Counted from the first letter of the stretch, positions 16,335 through 25,496 are shown. The stretch: 32,084 bases of DNA from an uncultured Erysipelotrichaceae bacterium (GCA_902766005.1 CACXCB010000130.1:1-32084); one strand, 5' to 3'. Numbers and translations are program-made. The notes: generated by a model from the letters alone, not told the origin.

Positions 16335-16343
16335 ATTATACCA
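16335..16343 (-). promoter_or_regulatory. Extended -10 promoter of the GH1 gene
   Basis: On the minus strand, TGG-TATAAT (16343-16335) is a consensus extended -10, placed 28 bases before the start codon. No good -35 is seen. Confidence 0.6.
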
Positions 16344-16374
16344 TGAAGGCTGTTATAAAAATCAGTGAATTAAC

Positions 16375-16399
16375 TTACCATTGACATGAATAATGGTAA
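16375..16399. promoter_or_regulatory. Operator-like dyad over the pyr promoter
   Basis: TTACCATT (16375-16382) and AATGGTAA (16392-16399) are perfect 8-bp arms separated by 9 bases. The dyad covers the -35 box of the pyr promoter (16381-16386) and lies near -60 of the divergent GH1 promoter. A regulator bound here could repress pyr, control GH1, or both. The binding protein is not identified. Confidence 0.55.
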
Positions 16400-16409
16400 A
16401 TGCTAGACT
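16381..16409 (+). promoter_or_regulatory. Promoter of the pyrimidine operon
   Basis: TTGACA (16381-16386, consensus), a 17-base spacer, and TAGACT (16404-16409) with an extended TGC just before it. Transcription would start near 16416 and give a leader of about 110 bases. Confidence 0.8.
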
Positions 16410-16438
16410 TTTACAGAACAAAAAGGAAATCTTTAAAA

Positions 16439-16516
16439 CGATACAGAGAGATCGGTAAGATGGATGATGATAACAGAACATGTGTTTGTCCTGCCGATTT
16501 TGTGCAGGATTTTTTT
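16439..16516 (+). promoter_or_regulatory. PyrR-type transcription attenuator in the pyr leader
   Basis: Three mutually exclusive elements are visible. The first is a hairpin CGAT (16439-16442) with ATCG (16451-16454), whose loop holds CAGAGAG, the core of the known PyrR-binding loop. The second is an antiterminator pairing GAGATCGG (16448-16455) with CCGATTTT (16494-16501). The third is a terminator TCCTGC (16489-16494) with GCAGGA (16504-16509) and seven T to 16516. PyrR bound with UMP would hold the first hairpin, block the antiterminator and allow termination. The terminator ends directly at the pyrC ribosome site. pyrR itself is not in the window. Confidence 0.75.
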
Positions 16517-16527
16517 GGAGGAAGGGT

Positions 16528-17730
16528 ATGAAGATTCAAGCAAAGGTCTACCAGTCAGATACAATCGGCAAATTCCTGGATCAGGATATTTTGTCTATTG
16601 ATCTCGATCATGCGGATGCATCCCATCATTATGTAGTATTCCCCGGTTTTTGCGATGTACATGTACATTTCAGAGAACCGGGTTTTTCTTATAAGGAGAC
16701 AATTCAATCCGGATCGTATGCAGCCGCAAAGGGAGGGTACACAACTGTATGTGCAATGCCCAATTTAAATCCTGTTCCTGACAGTATTGAACATTTACAA
16801 CAGGAATGGGACATCATCAATAAAGATGCATGCATTCAGGTTCTTCCGTATGGTGCCATTACGGTAGGTGAAAAAGGACAGGAACTTGCAGATTTAGAAG
16901 GAATGGCAGATAAAGTTGTTGCTTTCTCGGATGATGGCAAAGGGGTTCAGACGGATGCCATGATGAAAGAAGCAATGTATAAGGCAAAGGAATTAGGGAA
17001 ACTGATCGTAGCCCATTGTGAAGATGAAACGCTTCTGCATGGCGGCTATATCCATGATGGCATATATGCAAAGGAACATGGTCATGCAGGTATCTGTTCA
17101 GAGAGTGAATGGGGACAGATCGCAAGAGATGTTCAATTGGCAAAAGAGACAGGTTGCGGTTATCATGTCTGTCATATTTCCACAAAGGAAAGTGTAGAAA
17201 TCATCCGCAAGGCAAAAGCGGAAGGCGTCAATGTGACCTGTGAAACTGCACCGCATTACCTGATCCTTGATGAAAATGATCTGCAGGAAGAGGGAAGATT
17301 CAAGATGAATCCACCTCTCAGATCAAAAGAAGACAAAGAAGCTTTAAGGCAGGGTATCATCGATGGCACAATCGATGTCATCGCTACAGATCATGCCCCG
17401 CACAGTGCAGAAGAGAAGAATAAGGGCTTGAAAGGAAGTGCTTTCGGTATCACGGGCATCGAAACAGCTTTTCCTTTATTGTATACATATCTTGTCAAAG
17501 AGAATGTCATTTCATTAGATCAACTGATTCAGCTATTAACGGTAAATCCGAGAAACAGATTCTCATTGAAACAGGAAAATTGTTATACAATATGGGATTT
17601 AGATCAGAAATATACGATTGATCCGGAACAGCTGGTATCCATGGGCAAGGCAACACCGTTTGCCGGCATGGAAGTATATGGGGAATGCGTCATGACCGTT
17701 TATAACGGGAATGTAGTATATAAGAAATAG
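16528..17730 (+). CDS. pyrC: Dihydroorotase
   Basis: A 400-residue metal-dependent amidohydrolase that closes N-carbamoyl-L-aspartate to dihydroorotate, the third step of pyrimidine synthesis. The metal site begins with DVHVHFREPG (His45 and His47 after the first beta strand), followed by conserved AKGGYTTVCAMPNLNP, AHCED, CHISTKES, and the catalytic Asp in VIATDHAPHS (about residue 288). This is the class I (long) type. The ATG at 16528 follows GGAGGAAGGG. An in-frame ATG 48 bases upstream would read through the attenuator and is rejected. It is the first gene of the operon, 15 bases before carB. Confidence 0.96.
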   Translation: MKIQAKVYQSDTIGKFLDQDILSIDLDHADASHHYVVFPGFCDVHVHFREPGFSYKETIQSGSYAAAKGGYTTVCAMPNLNPVPDSIEHLQQEWDIINKDACIQVLPYGAITVGEKGQELADLEGMADKVVAFSDDGKGVQTDAMMKEAMYKAKELGKLIVAHCEDETLLHGGYIHDGIYAKEHGHAGICSESEWGQIARDVQLAKETGCGYHVCHISTKESVEIIRKAKAEGVNVTCETAPHYLILDENDLQEEGRFKMNPPLRSKEDKEALRQGIIDGTIDVIATDHAPHSAEEKNKGLKGSAFGITGIETAFPLLYTYLVKENVISLDQLIQLLTVNPRNRFSLKQENCYTIWDLDQKYTIDPEQLVSMGKATPFAGMEVYGECVMTVYNGNVVYKK

Positions 17731-17745
17731 AAACGGAGAAAAAGT

Positions 17746-20700
17746 ATGGCAAAAAGAACAGACATCAAAAAGGTATTGATTATCGGATCAGGACCGATTG
17801 TCATCGGACAGGCAGCAGAATTTGACTATGCAGGCACACAGGCATGCATTGCTTTGAAAGAAGAAGGTTATGAAGTCATTCTTTGTAACTCCAATCCGGC
17901 TACGATCATGACGGATACTTCCATGGCGGACAAAGTCTACATGGAACCATTGACATTGGAATATATCGCAAAGATTTTGCGTTATGAAAGACCGGATGCA
18001 ATTATTCCGGGACTGGGTGGCCAGACAGGTTTGAACCTTGCCGTTCAGCTGGATAAAAAAGGTATTTTGAAAGAATGCGGCGTTGAACTTTTAGGAACAC
18101 CGCGTGAAAGCATTGAAAGAGCTGAAGACAGACAGATGTTTAAAGAGATGTGCCAGAAGATCGGTGAACCGGTTATTCCTTCTGAGATCACATATGATCT
18201 TGAACATGCAAAAGAAGCTGCAAAAAGAATCGGTTATCCGGTAGTATTGCGTCCTGCCTTTACTTTAGGCGGAACAGGCGGCGGTTTTGCGAATAATGAA
18301 GAAGAGCTGATTGAAATCGGCACAAATGCTTTCCATCTTTCTCCTGTATCCCAGGTATTGATTGAAAAGAGCGTCAAGGGATATAAAGAGATTGAGTTTG
18401 AGGTTATGCGTGATTCCAATGACCACACGATTACAATCTGCGGTATGGAAAATGTAGATCCTGTCGGCGTGCATACCGGTGACTCCATGGTTGTTGCCCC
18501 GATTCTTTCGTTGAATGATCATGATTTAAAGATGCTGAATGATTCTGCATTAAAGATCATCAGTGAATTGAAGATTGAGGGTGGCTGTAATGTGCAGTTT
18601 GCATTGCACCCGGAAACCAGTGAATACTTCTTGATTGAAGTCAATCCGAGAGTCTCCAGATCATCTGCACTTGCATCCAAAGCCAGCGGATATCCGATTG
18701 CCAGAGTCACAGCGAAGATTGCTTTGGGAATGTCCCTTGAAGAGATTGAAGTTGCCGGTACAACTGCTGATAAAGAACCGAGCTTAGATTACATCGTTGC
18801 CAAGTTCCCGAGATTCCCATTCGATAAATTCCCAAATACACCGAATACTTTAGGAACACAGATGAAGGCTACCGGTGAAGTCATGGGTATCGGTGCAAAT
18901 CTTGAAGAATGTATTTTAAAGTCTGTACGTTCTTTGGAGACAGGTGTCAATCATCTTTATCTCGCAAAATTTGATGCATATGATACAGATGCATTATTGG
19001 AATATGTCAGTGAATTCCGTTATGACAATATCTTTGCGATTACAGAACTCCTAAGAAGAGGCGTATCCATTGAGAAACTTCATGAAGTAACCATGATCAC
19101 AGATCTCTTCTTGGAATCTGTTCAGAAGATTGTCAATATGGAAGAGACCTTAAAGAAGAATGTCAATGATATTGAAACCTTGAAAGCCGCAAAGAAAATG
19201 GGTTTCTCCGATCCTTTCATCGCTAAATTATGGAATGAAAACGAACTGGATGTATTCAATCTGAGGAAGGAAAATAACATTTTCCCGATCTTCAAGATGG
19301 TTGATACATTGCATTCCGGTAAATACATCGCTTATCATTATTCCTCTTACACAGGGGAGAATGAATCCATCCTTTCCGATAAAAAGAAGATCGTTGTACT
19401 TGGTGCAGGACCGATCCGTATCGGCCAGGGTATTGAGTTTGACTATTCCACCGTACACGCTGTACAGACCATCCGCAAGGCAGGATATGAAGCCATCATT
19501 ATCAACAGTAACCCGGAAACCGTATCTACAGACTATACCACTGCTGATAAACTGTACTTTGAACCATTGACACCGGAAGATGTCATGAATATCGTCCTGT
19601 TTGAAAAACCGATCGGCGTTATCGCTTCTTTAGGCGGACAGACGGCAATCAATCTTGCTGAACCGGTAATGAAGCGCGGAGTCAAGATTATCGGTACGGA
19701 TTGCGATGCGATTGATCGTGCTGAAAACAGGGATTTATTTGAGAAACTGTTAAAAGAATTGCATATTCCTCAGCCGGCAGGAAGAGCTGTCACAAAGATT
19801 GAAGACGGCATTGCCGCTGCAGAAGAAATCGGTTATCCGGTATTGGTCAGACCAAGCTTTGTCTTAGGTGGCAGAGCTATGCAGATTGTCAGTGATGAAC
19901 AGCAGCTACGCCACTATCTGAAGACAGCTGTAGAAATCGATGAAGAAAAACCGGTATTGGTTGATAAATATATCAATGGCAAAGAAGTGGAAGTTGATGC
20001 GGTATGCGATGGACAGGATGTCTTTGTGCCGGGAATCATGGAACTTGTTGAACGTACAGGTATTCACTCCGGTGATTCCATCAGCGTTTATCCGACCTTC
20101 AGTATCTCTGATAAGGTGAAAGGCATCATTCTTCAGTATACGAAGAAGCTCGGACTCGGCATCGGTATTATCGGTATTTACAATATCCAGTTTATCGTTG
20201 ATAAAGATGAAAATGTTTATATTATCGAAGTTAACCCAAGATCCTCAAGGACTGTTCCGTTCCTTTCCAAATCCACAGGATATTCCCTTGCGGATATCGC
20301 TACGGAAGTCATTCTCGGCAAGAGCTTAAAGGAACAGGGCATCTTCAAGCTGTATCCGGAAGAAAAGGAAAGATACTATGTCAAGGTGCCGGTATTCTCC
20401 TTCAATAAGATCAAAGGATTGGATGCCTATTTGTCTCCGGAAATGAAATCCACCGGAGAAGCCATCGGTTACGACAACAAGCTGAACCGTGCATTATATA
20501 AAGCTTTACAGGCTTCCGGCATGAACTTGAAGAATTACGGAACTGTCTTTGCGACAATCAGTGATGATGATAAAGCAGAAGCATTGCCGCTGATCAGAAG
20601 ATTCTATGACCTTGGTTTCAATATCGAAGCGACAACCGGTACTGCTAATTATTTAAAGAGCAACGGAATACGTACACATGTACGCAAGAAGATCAGTGAA

Positions 20701-20919
20701 GATCCAAACGATATTCCGGATGCAATCCGCCAGGGACATATTTCCTATCTGATTAACACAAGACATATGCGTTCTGCCGATGAAGCCAATGACGGTGCAT
20801 TGATCAGAATGTGTGCAGTAGAAAATAACACAACAATCTTTACATCTCTTGATACTGTAAAAGCTTTACTGGATGTATTGGAAGAAATCACATTAAAGAT
20901 TTCCACAATTGATGCCTAA
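17746..20919 (+). CDS. carB: Carbamoyl-phosphate synthase large subunit
   Basis: A 1057-residue, full-length large chain that makes carbamoyl phosphate from bicarbonate, ammonia and two ATP. Two homologous ATP-grasp halves are clear: the first opens with VLIIGSGPIVIGQAAEFDYA at about residue 10, the second with VVLGAGPIRIGQGIEFDYS at about 550. A C-terminal methylglyoxal-synthase-like allosteric domain (about 935-1057, FATISDDDKAEALPLIRRFYDLGFNIEA and on) is the UMP/ornithine-sensing region. The small glutamine-hydrolysing subunit carA, normally next to it, is absent from the operon. It may be elsewhere. The ribosome site is CGGAG. Confidence 0.97.
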   Translation: MAKRTDIKKVLIIGSGPIVIGQAAEFDYAGTQACIALKEEGYEVILCNSNPATIMTDTSMADKVYMEPLTLEYIAKILRYERPDAIIPGLGGQTGLNLAVQLDKKGILKECGVELLGTPRESIERAEDRQMFKEMCQKIGEPVIPSEITYDLEHAKEAAKRIGYPVVLRPAFTLGGTGGGFANNEEELIEIGTNAFHLSPVSQVLIEKSVKGYKEIEFEVMRDSNDHTITICGMENVDPVGVHTGDSMVVAPILSLNDHDLKMLNDSALKIISELKIEGGCNVQFALHPETSEYFLIEVNPRVSRSSALASKASGYPIARVTAKIALGMSLEEIEVAGTTADKEPSLDYIVAKFPRFPFDKFPNTPNTLGTQMKATGEVMGIGANLEECILKSVRSLETGVNHLYLAKFDAYDTDALLEYVSEFRYDNIFAITELLRRGVSIEKLHEVTMITDLFLESVQKIVNMEETLKKNVNDIETLKAAKKMGFSDPFIAKLWNENELDVFNLRKENNIFPIFKMVDTLHSGKYIAYHYSSYTGENESILSDKKKIVVLGAGPIRIGQGIEFDYSTVHAVQTIRKAGYEAIIINSNPETVSTDYTTADKLYFEPLTPEDVMNIVLFEKPIGVIASLGGQTAINLAEPVMKRGVKIIGTDCDAIDRAENRDLFEKLLKELHIPQPAGRAVTKIEDGIAAAEEIGYPVLVRPSFVLGGRAMQIVSDEQQLRHYLKTAVEIDEEKPVLVDKYINGKEVEVDAVCDGQDVFVPGIMELVERTGIHSGDSISVYPTFSISDKVKGIILQYTKKLGLGIGIIGIYNIQFIVDKDENVYIIEVNPRSSRTVPFLSKSTGYSLADIATEVILGKSLKEQGIFKLYPEEKERYYVKVPVFSFNKIKGLDAYLSPEMKSTGEAIGYDNKLNRALYKALQASGMNLKNYGTVFATISDDDKAEALPLIRRFYDLGFNIEATTGTANYLKSNGIRTHVRKKISEDPNDIPDAIRQGHISYLINTRHMRSADEANDGALIRMCAVENNTTIFTSLDTVKALLDVLEEITLKISTIDA

Positions 20920-20930
20920 TGGAGAAGAAC

Positions 20931-21665
20931 ATGCATCAGGGATTATACAAAATCATCGAAAATAAGCCATTAACTGATACGGTGTATCAGATGAAACTGA
21001 CGGGTGAGAATACCGAAAGGATTCTTCCCGGTCAGTTTGTGAATGTGAAAATTGATTCATTGTTCTTAAGAAGACCGATTTCTGTCTGTGATGCTGATGA
21101 AACAACTGTCACCATCATCTATAAAGTTGTCGGCAAGGGAACAGAAGCTTTATCTTCCATGAAGAAAGGCACACTGGATATTCTCACAAACCTCGGTAAC
21201 GGCTATGATCTATCAAAGAGCGGCAATAAGCCGGTTCTGATCGGTGGCGGCGTGGGTGCTCCGCCACTCTACAAACTGGCAAAAGAGCTGATCAAAGAAG
21301 GAAAAGAAGTTACGGTTATTCTTGGCTTCAACCAAAAAGATGAAATCTTCTATGAGAAGGAGTTTAGAGATTTAGGTGCAAACGTCATTGTCACTACGGT
21401 AGATGGATCCTATGGAATCAAAGGCTTTGTGACAGAAGCTTTAAAAGATATAGAGTATTCCTATTTCTATACCTGTGGACCGATGCCGATGTTAAAGAGT
21501 ATTTATAAGAATACAAATACAAGCGGTCAGTTCAGCCTGGAAGAAAGAATGGGCTGTGGCTTTGGGGCATGTATGGGTTGTTCCATGCAGACAAAGTCAG
21601 GAAATAAACGTGTATGCAAGGAAGGTCCGGTATTTGTGAAGGAGGAATTGTTATGGGAAGATTAA
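20931..21665 (+). CDS. pyrK: Dihydroorotate dehydrogenase B, electron-transfer subunit
   Basis: A 244-residue iron-sulfur flavoprotein that passes electrons from PyrD to NAD+. It has an FAD-binding barrel with LRRPISVCD (about residue 46), an NAD-binding GGGVGAPPL (about 105), and a [2Fe-2S] site CGFGACMGC with a later Cys (Cys209, 214, 217 and 229, spacing C-X4-C-X2-C-X11-C). An ATG at 20919 overlaps the carB stop, but has no ribosome site. The ATG at 20931 has GGAG 6 bases upstream and is preferred. It overlaps pyrD by 13 bases, consistent with the PyrDK complex. Confidence 0.94.
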   Translation: MHQGLYKIIENKPLTDTVYQMKLTGENTERILPGQFVNVKIDSLFLRRPISVCDADETTVTIIYKVVGKGTEALSSMKKGTLDILTNLGNGYDLSKSGNKPVLIGGGVGAPPLYKLAKELIKEGKEVTVILGFNQKDEIFYEKEFRDLGANVIVTTVDGSYGIKGFVTEALKDIEYSYFYTCGPMPMLKSIYKNTNTSGQFSLEERMGCGFGACMGCSMQTKSGNKRVCKEGPVFVKEELLWED

Positions 21666-22570
21666 CGGTCAATCTCTGCGGATTGGAACTGGATAATCCC
21701 ATCATCCCCGCATCCGGAACTTTCGGATACGGCTATGAATTTGCAGAATTCTATGATATTAATGTCTTAGGTACTTTCTCTTTTAAAGGAACGACAAAAG
21801 AACCGAGATTCGGCAATCCGACACCGAGAATCGCAGAATGCACAGGCGGCATGCTGAATGCGGTAGGCTTGCAGAATCCGGGTGTAGAAAAGGTTATTGC
21901 AGAAGAACTGCCGAAGTTAAAACAGTGTTTCCATAAGAAGGTCATGGCCAATGTCTCCGGTTTCTCGGAAGAGGAATATGTCTATGTATCATCTCTTCTT
22001 GATAAAGAAGAACAGGTCGGCTGGATTGAAGTCAATATCAGCTGTCCGAATGTGCATGGCGGTGGAATGAGTTTTGGCACTGATCCGATACAGGCAGGAA
22101 AGATTACAAAAGCTGTGAAAGCTGTTACCACAAAACCGGTAATCATCAAGCTTTCTCCCAATGTGACAGATATCGTTTCCATCGCAAAAGCATGCGAAGA
22201 AAACGGCGCAGACGGGATCAGCTTAATCAATACCTTAATGGGAATGCGTATAGACCTGAAAACAAGAAAACCGATCATCAAGAATGTCACCGGAGGTTTA
22301 TCCGGACCGGCAGTATTTCCTGTAGCTTTACGCATGGTGTATCAGGTTGCACATGCGGTAAAGATTCCGGTCATCGGAATGGGCGGTATTACAACCGCGG
22401 AAGATGTCGTGGAGATGATGCTTGCAGGAGCAACAGCAGTAGAAGTCGGAGCAGCCAATCTTGTTGATCCGTATGCATCTAAGAAAATCATTGAAAATCT
22501 GCCGGGTGTTTTGGATCACCTGGGAATAGAGAATATCCGTGATATAACAGGAGGTGTCATAAATGGATAG
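21653..22570 (+). CDS. pyrD: Dihydroorotate dehydrogenase B, catalytic subunit
   Basis: A 305-residue FMN enzyme of class 1B that oxidises dihydroorotate to orotate and works with PyrK. The catalytic Cys is in VNISCPNVHGGGM (Cys131). IPASGTFGYG, the substrate-binding GGMLNAVGLQNPG and the C-terminal phosphate-binding GMGGITTAEDVVEMMLAGA fit the family. The start follows GAAGGAGG inside the end of pyrK. It ends 8 bases into pyrF. Use of NAD+ through PyrK is typical of anaerobic and facultative Firmicutes. Confidence 0.96.
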   Translation: MGRLTVNLCGLELDNPIIPASGTFGYGYEFAEFYDINVLGTFSFKGTTKEPRFGNPTPRIAECTGGMLNAVGLQNPGVEKVIAEELPKLKQCFHKKVMANVSGFSEEEYVYVSSLLDKEEQVGWIEVNISCPNVHGGGMSFGTDPIQAGKITKAVKAVTTKPVIIKLSPNVTDIVSIAKACEENGADGISLINTLMGMRIDLKTRKPIIKNVTGGLSGPAVFPVALRMVYQVAHAVKIPVIGMGGITTAEDVVEMMLAGATAVEVGAANLVDPYASKKIIENLPGVLDHLGIENIRDITGGVING

Positions 22571-23264
22571 AGATGTCATTGTCGCTTTGGATTTTTCAAA
22601 CAAAAAAGAAGTATTGGATTTTTTAGATCAGTTTGGTGATAAAAAACCATTTGTGAAAATCGGCATGGAATTATACTATGCCGAAGGACCGGAAATCGTA
22701 AAAGAAATCAAAGAAAGAGGCCATAAGATCTTCCTGGACTTAAAACTGCATGATATTCCCAATACCGTAGAAAAAGCAATGCGCGTATTAAGCAGAATGA
22801 ATGTGGATATGGTCAATCTGCATGCAGCAGGTACAACTGCCATGATGGAAGCAGCATTAAGAGGATTAACCAGAGAAGATGGTACAAGACCTCTGTTGAT
22901 TGCGGTAACACAGTTAACCAGCACTGATCAGGAAAGCATGGAAAGAGATCTTCTGATCAAAGAACCGATCGATCAGGTTGTTATGCATTATGCGGTAACA
23001 GCGAAAAATGCAGGATTGGATGGTGTTGTTTGCTCACCATTAGAAGCAGGAAAAGTACATGAAGCCTGCGGTAAAGAATTCCTGACAGTTACACCGGGTG
23101 TTCGTTTTGCGGATAATGACAAGGGCGATCAGAAACGTGTCATGACACCGGAACAGGCAAAGAAGATCGGATCCGACTTCATCGTTGTGGGAAGACCGAT
23201 TACCAAAGCAGCTGATCCGAAAGCTGCCTATGAAAGATGTATTGCGGAATTTGTGAATGACTGA
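22563..23264 (+). CDS. pyrF: Orotidine 5'-phosphate decarboxylase
   Basis: A 233-residue TIM-barrel enzyme that makes UMP from OMP. The catalytic array DLKLHDIPNT (Asp59, Lys61, Asp64) and the C-terminal phosphate-binding VVGRPITKAADPKAA are intact. The start lies within pyrD, after AGGAGG, so translation is coupled. The order differs from many operons in which pyrF and pyrE alternate, but each gene is complete. Confidence 0.97.
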   Translation: MDRDVIVALDFSNKKEVLDFLDQFGDKKPFVKIGMELYYAEGPEIVKEIKERGHKIFLDLKLHDIPNTVEKAMRVLSRMNVDMVNLHAAGTTAMMEAALRGLTREDGTRPLLIAVTQLTSTDQESMERDLLIKEPIDQVVMHYAVTAKNAGLDGVVCSPLEAGKVHEACGKEFLTVTPGVRFADNDKGDQKRVMTPEQAKKIGSDFIVVGRPITKAADPKAAYERCIAEFVND

Positions 23265-23275
23265 GGAGAGATAAA

Positions 23276-23914
23276 ATGCAGAAGAAAATAGCAGCAGATT
23301 TACTGAAGATTAAAGCCGTATTTTTCAGGCCAAATGAACCGTTTACATGGGCAAGCGGCATCAAGAGCCCTGTATATTGTGATAACCGTCTGACATTGAC
23401 GAATGTCGAAGTCAGAAATGATGTGGAAAACGGACTTGCAGAATTGATTAAAACAGAATATCCGGAAGCGGAAGTGTTAATGGGTACATCCACAGCAGGT
23501 ATCGCTCATGCAGCAATTACCGGACATATTCTCAACATGCCTATGGGGTATGTCAGAGCCGGAAACAAAGACCATGGCCGAAAGAACCAGATTGAAGGAG
23601 AATTAAAACCGGGGCAGAAAGTAGTCGTTGTGGAAGATCTGATTTCCACGGCAGGAAGCGTGATTGATGTTGTCAATATTCTCAGAGAAGCAGGTGCTGA
23701 AGTTCTCGGTATTGTCTCTATTGTCACGTATGGCATGCAGAAGGGATTGGACAGACTTGCAGCTGCAAATGTCAAAAATGTTTCTTTGACAAACTTTGAT
23801 GTGATCGCAGAAGTGGCAGGAGAATTAGGCTATATTGCCAAGGAAGATATTGAAAGATTAATCGCCTTCAGAAACAATCCTTCTGATGAGAGCTGGATTA
23901 AAAAAGAGGCATAA
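23276..23914 (+). CDS. pyrE: Orotate phosphoribosyltransferase
   Basis: A 212-residue type I phosphoribosyltransferase that joins orotate to PRPP. The PRPP motif is [13 protein letters not shown] (residues 117-129). The flexible catalytic loop with Lys-rich [15 protein letters not shown] (about 94-108) is present. The N-terminal [11 protein letters not shown] binds orotate. The gene starts 11 bases after pyrF and is followed after one base by the pyrB start. Confidence 0.96.
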   Translation: MQKKIAADLLKIKAVFFRPNEPFTWASGIKSPVYCDNRLTLTNVEVRNDVENGLAELIKTEYPEAEVLMGTSTAGIAHAAITGHILNMPMGYVRAGNKDHGRKNQIEGELKPGQKVVVVEDLISTAGSVIDVVNILREAGAEVLGIVSIVTYGMQKGLDRLAAANVKNVSLTNFDVIAEVAGELGYIAKEDIERLIAFRNNPSDESWIKKEA

Positions 23915-23915
23915 G

Positions 23916-24842
23916 ATGCGCAGTTTAATCAATATCCTGGATTTATCGACAGAAGAAATTGATGAATTGATCGATGTCGCAAATGATATTATCGATCATC
24001 CTGACAAATATGCAGAAAGCTGCAAAAGAAAAAAGTTAGCTTCTTTATTCTTTGAACCATCCACCAGAACAAGACTGAGTTTTGAAGCGGCAATGTTAGA
24101 ACTGGGTGGCAGTGTCATCGGTTTTTCCGAGGCACAAAGCAGCTCTGCCGCTAAAGGAGAGAGTGTTGCGGATACCGTAAAGACAGTAAGCTGTTATGCG
24201 GATATCATCGCTATGCGTCATCCTAAAGAAGGTGCTCCGTATGTGGCATCTATGAATGCTTCCATTCCTGTAATTAATGCAGGTGATGGCGGACATAATC
24301 ATCCAACCCAGACACTTGCAGACCTGCTGACAATCAAAAGAGAAAAAGGTACTTTCAACAATTTGACGATTGGATTTTGCGGAGATTTGAAATTCGGCAG
24401 AACGGTGCATTCTTTGATCAGCGCCATGTCCAGATATGAAGGCATTAAGGTTGTATTGATTTCTCCGGAAGAATTGAAATTACCAAGTTATGTCAAAAAT
24501 GATGTCTTGAAGAAAAAGAATATCCCATACACACAGACAACCAGTCTTGAGGATGTCATCGGTGATCTGGATATTCTCTATATGACAAGAGTACAGAGAG
24601 AAAGATTCTTCAATGAAGAAGATTATCTGCGCTTGAAAGATACATATATCCTTGAGCCGAAAAAATTAGAAAAGGCAAGAGAAGATCTGTGCATCATGCA
24701 TCCGTTACCGAGAGTCAATGAAATCAGTGTTTCCATTGATAAAGACCCGAGAGCTTGTTACTTCAAACAGGTATTAAACGGTAAATATATGCGTATGGCA
24801 CTCATCCTGAAACTGTTAAAGGAGGCAGAACAATGTATATAG
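23916..24842 (+). CDS. pyrB: Aspartate carbamoyltransferase, catalytic chain
   Basis: A 308-residue ATCase catalytic chain that condenses carbamoyl phosphate with aspartate. The carbamoyl-phosphate loop STRTR is at residues 49-53. A second-subunit loop with SSSAAKGES (about 74-82), the HPTQTLADL motif (about 130), and the aspartate-binding MTRVQRERF (about 223) are present. The length and the following pyrI indicate the E. coli-like PyrB/PyrI holoenzyme. The ATG at 23916 is one base after the pyrE stop; a longer in-frame start inside pyrE is unlikely. It overlaps pyrI by 10 bases. Confidence 0.97.
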   Translation: MRSLINILDLSTEEIDELIDVANDIIDHPDKYAESCKRKKLASLFFEPSTRTRLSFEAAMLELGGSVIGFSEAQSSSAAKGESVADTVKTVSCYADIIAMRHPKEGAPYVASMNASIPVINAGDGGHNHPTQTLADLLTIKREKGTFNNLTIGFCGDLKFGRTVHSLISAMSRYEGIKVVLISPEELKLPSYVKNDVLKKKNIPYTQTTSLEDVIGDLDILYMTRVQRERFFNEEDYLRLKDTYILEPKKLEKAREDLCIMHPLPRVNEISVSIDKDPRACYFKQVLNGKYMRMALILKLLKEAEQCI

Positions 24843-25252
24843 ATTCCATCACAAACGGCGTGGTTATAGATCATATTACTGCCGGCAAGGCCATGGAATT
24901 ATATGATCTGCTTCATCTGGACCAGGTAGATTGTTCGGTGGCAATTATTAAAAACGTCATCAGCAACAAAACAGGAAAAAAAGATATCATCAAGGTGGAT
25001 GGCGATGTAGGCATTAACTTTGATGTCATCGGATTTGTGGATCCGGGTGTAACCATCAACATCATCAAGGATGAAAAACTTGTTGAAAAAAGAACACTTG
25101 TATTACCGCAGAAACTGGTGAATGTCATTAAATGCAAGAATCCAAGATGCATCACAAGCACCGAACAGGAACTGGATCATGTATTCCTGTTATCACAGAG
25201 TGAAGATAAGGTGTATCGATGCCTGTATTGTGAAACGAAGGCAGAAATATAG
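24833..25252 (+). CDS. pyrI: Aspartate carbamoyltransferase, regulatory chain
   Basis: A 139-residue regulatory subunit that binds nucleotides (CTP/ATP in the well-studied enzyme) and zinc. The N-terminal allosteric domain opens with [15 protein letters not shown]. The zinc domain has Cys101, Cys106, Cys130 and Cys133 (CKNPRC...CLYC), all four present. The start follows AAGGAGG inside pyrB. Its presence gives the operon enzyme-level feedback in addition to attenuation. The chain is somewhat shorter than the E. coli one (about 153 residues). It is the last gene before the terminator. Confidence 0.96.
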   Translation: MYIDSITNGVVIDHITAGKAMELYDLLHLDQVDCSVAIIKNVISNKTGKKDIIKVDGDVGINFDVIGFVDPGVTINIIKDEKLVEKRTLVLPQKLVNVIKCKNPRCITSTEQELDHVFLLSQSEDKVYRCLYCETKAEI

Positions 25253-25260
25253 GATCAACA

Positions 25261-25287
25261 ATGTCCGCAAAATATGCGGACATTTTT
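25261..25287 (+). terminator. Intrinsic terminator of the pyrimidine operon
   Basis: ATGTCCGCA (25261-25269) pairs with TGCGGACAT (25275-25283) around a 5-base A-rich loop, followed by TTTT. A second small hairpin (25308-25313 with 25321-25326) has no T-run. Confidence 0.92.
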
Positions 25288-25374
25288 ATCTGTAATTGTC
25301 TTCCCGGCAATGCCTAAAAAGCATTGTATATTATAAATAACAGGTATTTGTGATTGGAAATGATATCTTATAAA

Positions 25375-25401
25375 CTGTTTTCAACCACAGCACTTGAACA
25401 G
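25375..25401. promoter_or_regulatory. Imperfect dyad upstream of the flavodoxin operon
   Basis: CTGTTTTCAA and TTGAACAG (about 25375-25384 and 25394-25401) form an imperfect inverted repeat with one extra base in the left arm and 9 bases between. It lies about 45 bases before the -35. It is a candidate activator site only. Confidence 0.3.
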
Positions 25402-25443
25402 ATTTGCATTAGAAAAACTTATCTATTCAATTCAAAAGTGAAA

Positions 25444-25472
25444 TTGTTCCTGTTCTTTTCCACAGATATACT
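25444..25472 (+). promoter_or_regulatory. Promoter of the flavodoxin-alcohol dehydrogenase operon
   Basis: TTGTTC (25444-25449), a 17-base spacer and TATACT (25467-25472), 24 bases before the start codon. The -10 is good, the -35 half matched. Confidence 0.55.
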
Positions 25473-25496
25473 GTTAGTGCAAAAAGGAGAAAAGAT

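Noticed and set aside
16480..16527. Upstream in-frame ATG extending pyrC by 16 residues
   Set aside because: It would translate the attenuator terminator, has no ribosome site, and the ATG at 16528 has GGAGGAAGGG and gives a normal N-terminus.
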